Assembly (NCBI RefSeq): GCF_001428545.1
Contig: NZ_LMHZ01000009.1
Span: 56,559-120,558, forward strand
Direction of reading: 5' to 3'
Length of the DNA: 64,000 nucleotides
From: Noviherbaspirillum sp. Root189
GTDB lineage: Bacteria > Pseudomonadota > Gammaproteobacteria > Burkholderiales > Burkholderiaceae_D
This document shows positions 61,503 through 64,000 of the stretch, one piece after another. The position numbers and the translations under genes were made by a program. Position 1 is the first letter of the stretch, and every line of letters begins with the position of its first letter. Below the pieces are notes generated by a model, which saw only the letters and a list, made by a program, of their open reading frames with translations, was not told the DNA's origin and ran no database searches.

Positions 61503-61555
61503 AAAGAAGTCACTCACAGGCTATAAATAGAAAATCATTTGGGACAGGAGACAAC

Positions 61556-62341
61556 ATGCGTTTTGAAGAAAAGGTAGCCATCATCACCGGCGCTGCAAGC
61601 GGGATTGGCCGCGCGACCGCACTCCGTCTGGCGCGCGAAGGCGCGTGTGTAGCACTGGTCGACCGCAATGATGCCGGCCTTGCCGAACTAGCCGCGCAAC
61701 TGCCTGATACATTGAAGGTATGGTCGCGGGCGCTCGACATTTCCCGCGAGGAAGAAGTGCAGGCTTGTGTGAACGATGTCTTCACCCGCTTCGGACGCAT
61801 TGATGCCATGTGCAATAACGCCGGTATTTCCGGCGGTGACTACTCTGCAATTACAGATACCGACACCAGCGTCTGGCAGCAAATCCTTGCTGTGAATGTC
61901 ATGGGTGCTGTCCACTTCACCAAATACGCCGCGCGCATCATGTGTGAGCAGCGCAGTGGCGCTATCGTCAATACGGCATCCGTGGCGGGCGTACGCTCCG
62001 GTGCTGGCGGTAATGCGTACAGCGCATCGAAAGCAGCGGTGATCAACCTGACAATGACTACCGCCTGCGACCTCGGCCAATGGAATGTACGCGTCAATGC
62101 AGTTTGTCCCGGTCTGATCGAAACTGGAATGACTGCGCCTGTGTTTGAACGGGCGCGCGCTGTCAACAAGGAAGACAAGTTGGGCTCCCGCTGTGAGTTG
62201 CGTCGTTATGGACGACCCGAAGAGGTCGCCGCGGTGATCGCCTTTCTCGCCAGCGACGATGCCAGTTATGTGACCGGGCAAGCGCTGCCGGTCGATGGGG
62301 GCAACACCGCCTCCTTGAATTTGCCGGGTATGAAAGTCTGA
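61556..62341 (+). CDS. short-chain dehydrogenase/reductase (second)
   Basis: The 261-residue SDR has TGAASGIGRATALRLAREG, VDRNDAG (Asp favouring NAD+), CNNAGISGGD, YSASKAAV (YxxxK) and VDGGNTASL at the end. GACAGGAGACAAC precedes the ATG. It is the last gene of the SDR-ligase-SDR group, 53 bases past the ligase and followed by a strong hairpin. It may be the 3-hydroxyacyl-CoA or alcohol dehydrogenase of the same pathway. Confidence 0.93.
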   Translation: MRFEEKVAIITGAASGIGRATALRLAREGACVALVDRNDAGLAELAAQLPDTLKVWSRALDISREEEVQACVNDVFTRFGRIDAMCNNAGISGGDYSAITDTDTSVWQQILAVNVMGAVHFTKYAARIMCEQRSGAIVNTASVAGVRSGAGGNAYSASKAAVINLTMTTACDLGQWNVRVNAVCPGLIETGMTAPVFERARAVNKEDKLGSRCELRRYGRPEEVAAVIAFLASDDASYVTGQALPVDGGNTASLNLPGMKV

Positions 62342-62392
62342 CCTGCGCCTTGAGGACTTCAGAGTAATTTCACCATCATTGGATATCACTAT

Positions 62393-62441
62393 GGTGCGTC
62401 ATCGGCATGCGATGCATTTAATCGCCTGCCGATGACGCACC
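62393..62441 (+). terminator. long hairpin after the SDR-ligase-SDR group
   Basis: A perfect 15-bp stem (62393-62407 with 62427-62441) encloses, after one mismatch, a further 5-bp stem (62409-62413 with 62421-62425) and a 7-base loop. It lies 51 bases past the second SDR stop. No T-run follows. Confidence 0.6.
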
Positions 62442-62564
62442 ACGTTCCGTAACCAATCAGCAAGGCAACGAAAGAATCGGTTGGAAATGGAAGGCTCGAG
62501 CGAGATGCTACGTTTGAGTAGAATGGTGGATACTCGCAATTACGGCTTCTTCGCCGCATGTATC

Positions 62565-63140
62565 ATGCCTCCAAAAGATTCTGCGACTCGCAATCAGCCC
62601 AAGTCGCCTTCCGACCTTTTCCTTTCCTTCACCTTTATCGCATTACAGGGGTTTGGCGGTGTATTGGCAGTGATTCAACAAAATCTTGTTGAACGCAAAC
62701 GTTGGCTGACGAGAGAGGAGTTTATTGAGGAATGGGCTGTCGCGCAGATCATGCCCGGACCCAACGTCGTCAACCTCGCACTAGTGATTGGTGGACGCTA
62801 TTTTGGTTTACGCGGCGCACTCGCTGCCCTGGCCGGAATGATTCTTGTCCCTCTTCTGCTTTTGCTAGTTCTTGCAGCCATTTATGCACGGTTCGCCGAC
62901 CATCCCGGGACTGCTGGCGCACTACGTGGGATGGGCGCCGTCGCAGCTGGCTTGATCGGTGCCACCGGCTTAAAACTAGCCACCACGCTTCAAAACCATC
63001 CTCTTGGCAGAGGGCTTGTGGTCGCATTTTGTCTCCTCGGCTTTATCGCTGTTGCTTTACTGCGCTTCCCCTTGGTCGCCGTTTTACCAATCTTGGGAGG
63101 TCTTAGCTGCTTTCTGACCTATCGAAAGATGAAGCCTTGA
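62565..63140 (+). CDS. chromate transporter subunit, first half (short-chain ChrA)
   Basis: About 191 residues with five or six hydrophobic segments and the N-half CHR motifs ALQGFGGVLAVIQQNLVERKRWL and VAQIMPGPNVVNLALVIGGRYFG. Single-domain CHR proteins work as pairs of oppositely inserted halves; the second half is encoded next. These can export chromate or related oxyanions, though many are of unknown substrate. The start is uncertain: TTG 62481 and ATG 62487 give longer forms; 62565 gives the family's usual length. Confidence 0.87.
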   Translation: MPPKDSATRNQPKSPSDLFLSFTFIALQGFGGVLAVIQQNLVERKRWLTREEFIEEWAVAQIMPGPNVVNLALVIGGRYFGLRGALAALAGMILVPLLLLLVLAAIYARFADHPGTAGALRGMGAVAAGLIGATGLKLATTLQNHPLGRGLVVAFCLLGFIAVALLRFPLVAVLPILGGLSCFLTYRKMKP

Positions 63141-63169
63141 ACTTGCCCCCGTCACTTCATCTTGAGTTA

Positions 63170-63721
63170 ATGGATTGGCTCAGTCTTTTTGGACAGTACA
63201 TGCTCTTGTCCTTACTGTCGATTGGCGGAGCGATTTCCACGACTTCAGAGATGCATCGCTTTCTCGTCGACGAACATCACTGGCTTACGCCTAGCCAGTT
63301 CAACGCGTCGATTGCCATTGCGCAGGCGGCGCCTGGCCCGAACGTTCTTTTCGTTGCATTGATGGGCTGGAATGTCGGTATGAATGCAGGTGGGCTGTCT
63401 AATGCATTACTCGGCGTCGTGATTACCATGGTAGGAATTCTTCTACCGAGTACCACGCTGACCTACCTTGCAGCTCAATGGGGATACCGTAATCGCGAAC
63501 TCCGTTCCGTCCGTGCATTTAAGTCCGGCATGGCTCCTATCGTCATTGCACTATTACTTGCAACAAGCTGGACGCTTGCCAGTGTAAATAGCACAGGCAA
63601 TGATCAATGGAAATTATGGATGGTCTCGATCGTATCGGCGCTAATCATTTGGAAAACGAGACTTCATCTCCTCCTCTTGCTAGCAACCGGCGCCTTGCTT
63701 GGATGGTTCGGTTTTATTTAA
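63170..63721 (+). CDS. chromate transporter subunit, second half (short-chain ChrA)
   Basis: About 183 residues with five or six hydrophobic segments and the C-half CHR pattern LSIGGAISTTSEMHRFLVDEHHWLTPSQF followed by AIAQAAPGPNVLFVALMGWNVG. It should pair with the preceding short-chain protein to form one transporter. The ATG at 63170 lies 29 bases past the first half's stop; a TTG at 63137 overlapping that stop is also possible. The 219 bases after it hold no gene I can support. Confidence 0.87.
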   Translation: MDWLSLFGQYMLLSLLSIGGAISTTSEMHRFLVDEHHWLTPSQFNASIAIAQAAPGPNVLFVALMGWNVGMNAGGLSNALLGVVITMVGILLPSTTLTYLAAQWGYRNRELRSVRAFKSGMAPIVIALLLATSWTLASVNSTGNDQWKLWMVSIVSALIIWKTRLHLLLLLATGALLGWFGFI

Positions 63722-63940
63722 CGCATCTCTGAAGTTGCCGTACATGCAATGCTATCCGCCTTTGCCGCCGTGTGACGTTGTGCGAGTCCGCCATGTTGGG
63801 GACCTGCCTCGTCGAATTTCCATGCCTTGCCCGAACCGCCAGACGCCGCGAGCATGAGTGAGCTTTTAGGCTAGATGCGCGGAGGACATTAAAAGAAGGA
63901 CTGCGATGCTGGATGGGAAGGAGGCGCTGGAACGCAAAAA

Positions 63941-63964
63941 GCCCCATCCTGTTGGGGATGGGGC
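63941..63964 (-). terminator. intrinsic terminator of the rRNA operon
   Basis: A 9-bp perfect stem (GCCCCATCC at 63941-63949, GGATGGGGC at 63956-63964) with a 6-base loop follows the 5S rRNA end on the minus strand, with five T residues after the stem. T residues on the plus side also allow use from the left. Confidence 0.9.
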
Positions 63965-63978
63965 TTTTGGTAATACAA

Positions 63979-64000
63979 GCCTGACGATGACCTACTTTCA
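63979..64000 (-). rRNA. rrf: 5S ribosomal RNA, 3' end only
   Basis: Read on the minus strand, the last 22 bases are TGAAAGTAGGTCATCGTCAGGC, cut here to their match: this is the conserved 3' end of betaproteobacterial 5S rRNA. A rho-independent terminator follows 15 bases downstream. The rest of the 5S gene and presumably 23S and 16S lie to the right of the window. Confidence 0.85.

Noticed and set aside
63722..63940. Possible short gene before the rRNA terminator
   Set aside because: The only frame of length is on the minus strand, overlaps the terminator and has arginine/serine-rich shadow composition.

Overview
The window reads as a chromosomal core segment of a betaproteobacterium, most likely order Burkholderiales and probably family Oxalobacteraceae. 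The basis is gene content and order (lpxD-fabZ-lpxA-lpxB-rnhB downstream of bamA-skp, the rpsB-tsf-pyrH-frr-uppS-cdsA-dxr-rseP run, map-glnD, zipA-ligA-smc, dapC-dapD-pilU-dapE-prmB) and a moderately high GC content. Placement to genus is not possible by eye. I see no insertion sequence, prophage, CRISPR array, tRNA or integrase; the DNA looks like a vertically inherited backbone.

Layout. 1-6700: ratA (cut by the window edge) diverges from smpB; then nfeD and a paraslipin gene, and the divergent ppsA/ppsR pair (PEP synthase and its bifunctional regulator). 6770-22600: a long minus-strand block that transcribes from rpsB towards a TrmH-family methyltransferase gene. It covers translation (rpsB, tsf, frr), UMP kinase, isoprenoid and phospholipid precursors (dxr, uppS, cdsA), envelope assembly (rseP, bamA, skp) and lipid A/fatty acid synthesis (lpxD, fabZ, lpxA, lpxB), then rnhB. 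22870-27031: map, glnD and a pseudouridine synthase on the plus strand. 27039-37934: minus strand again, with a Kef-type K+/H+ antiporter and its flavoprotein partner, peptide deformylase, ligA-zipA and smc. 38122-48639: plus strand, with lysine/peptidoglycan precursor genes (dapC, dapD, dapE) interleaved with pilU, an ArsC-like reductase, prmB, an ABC-F protein, a CoA-transferase, a GNAT acetyltransferase and a DUF2520 dehydrogenase-like protein.

48887-64000: a more variable part. It has a small secreted protein, an OmpR/EnvZ-type two-component system, an aldehyde dehydrogenase, a membrane-anchored HtrA-like protease without PDZ, and a tightly coupled MoxR-DUF58-VWA-SGNH hydrolase cluster. 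A glyoxalase-fold protein, an SDR/acyl-CoA ligase/SDR group and a split chromate transporter follow. The last bases are the 3' end of a 5S rRNA gene on the minus strand with its terminator, so an rRNA operon lies just beyond the right edge.

No clearly novel multi-gene system was found. The most useful leads are a candidate small RNA or attenuator between ppsA and nfeD, an octamer tandem repeat that contains the dapD stop codon, the rpsB leader and the rpsB-tsf attenuator-like hairpin, tandem TTTGTAA half-sites upstream of ompR, the SGNH hydrolase coupled to the MoxR/VWA cluster, and two very small ORFs. Start codons were chosen by eye from Shine-Dalgarno spacing, promoter position and family length; doubtful ones are flagged.
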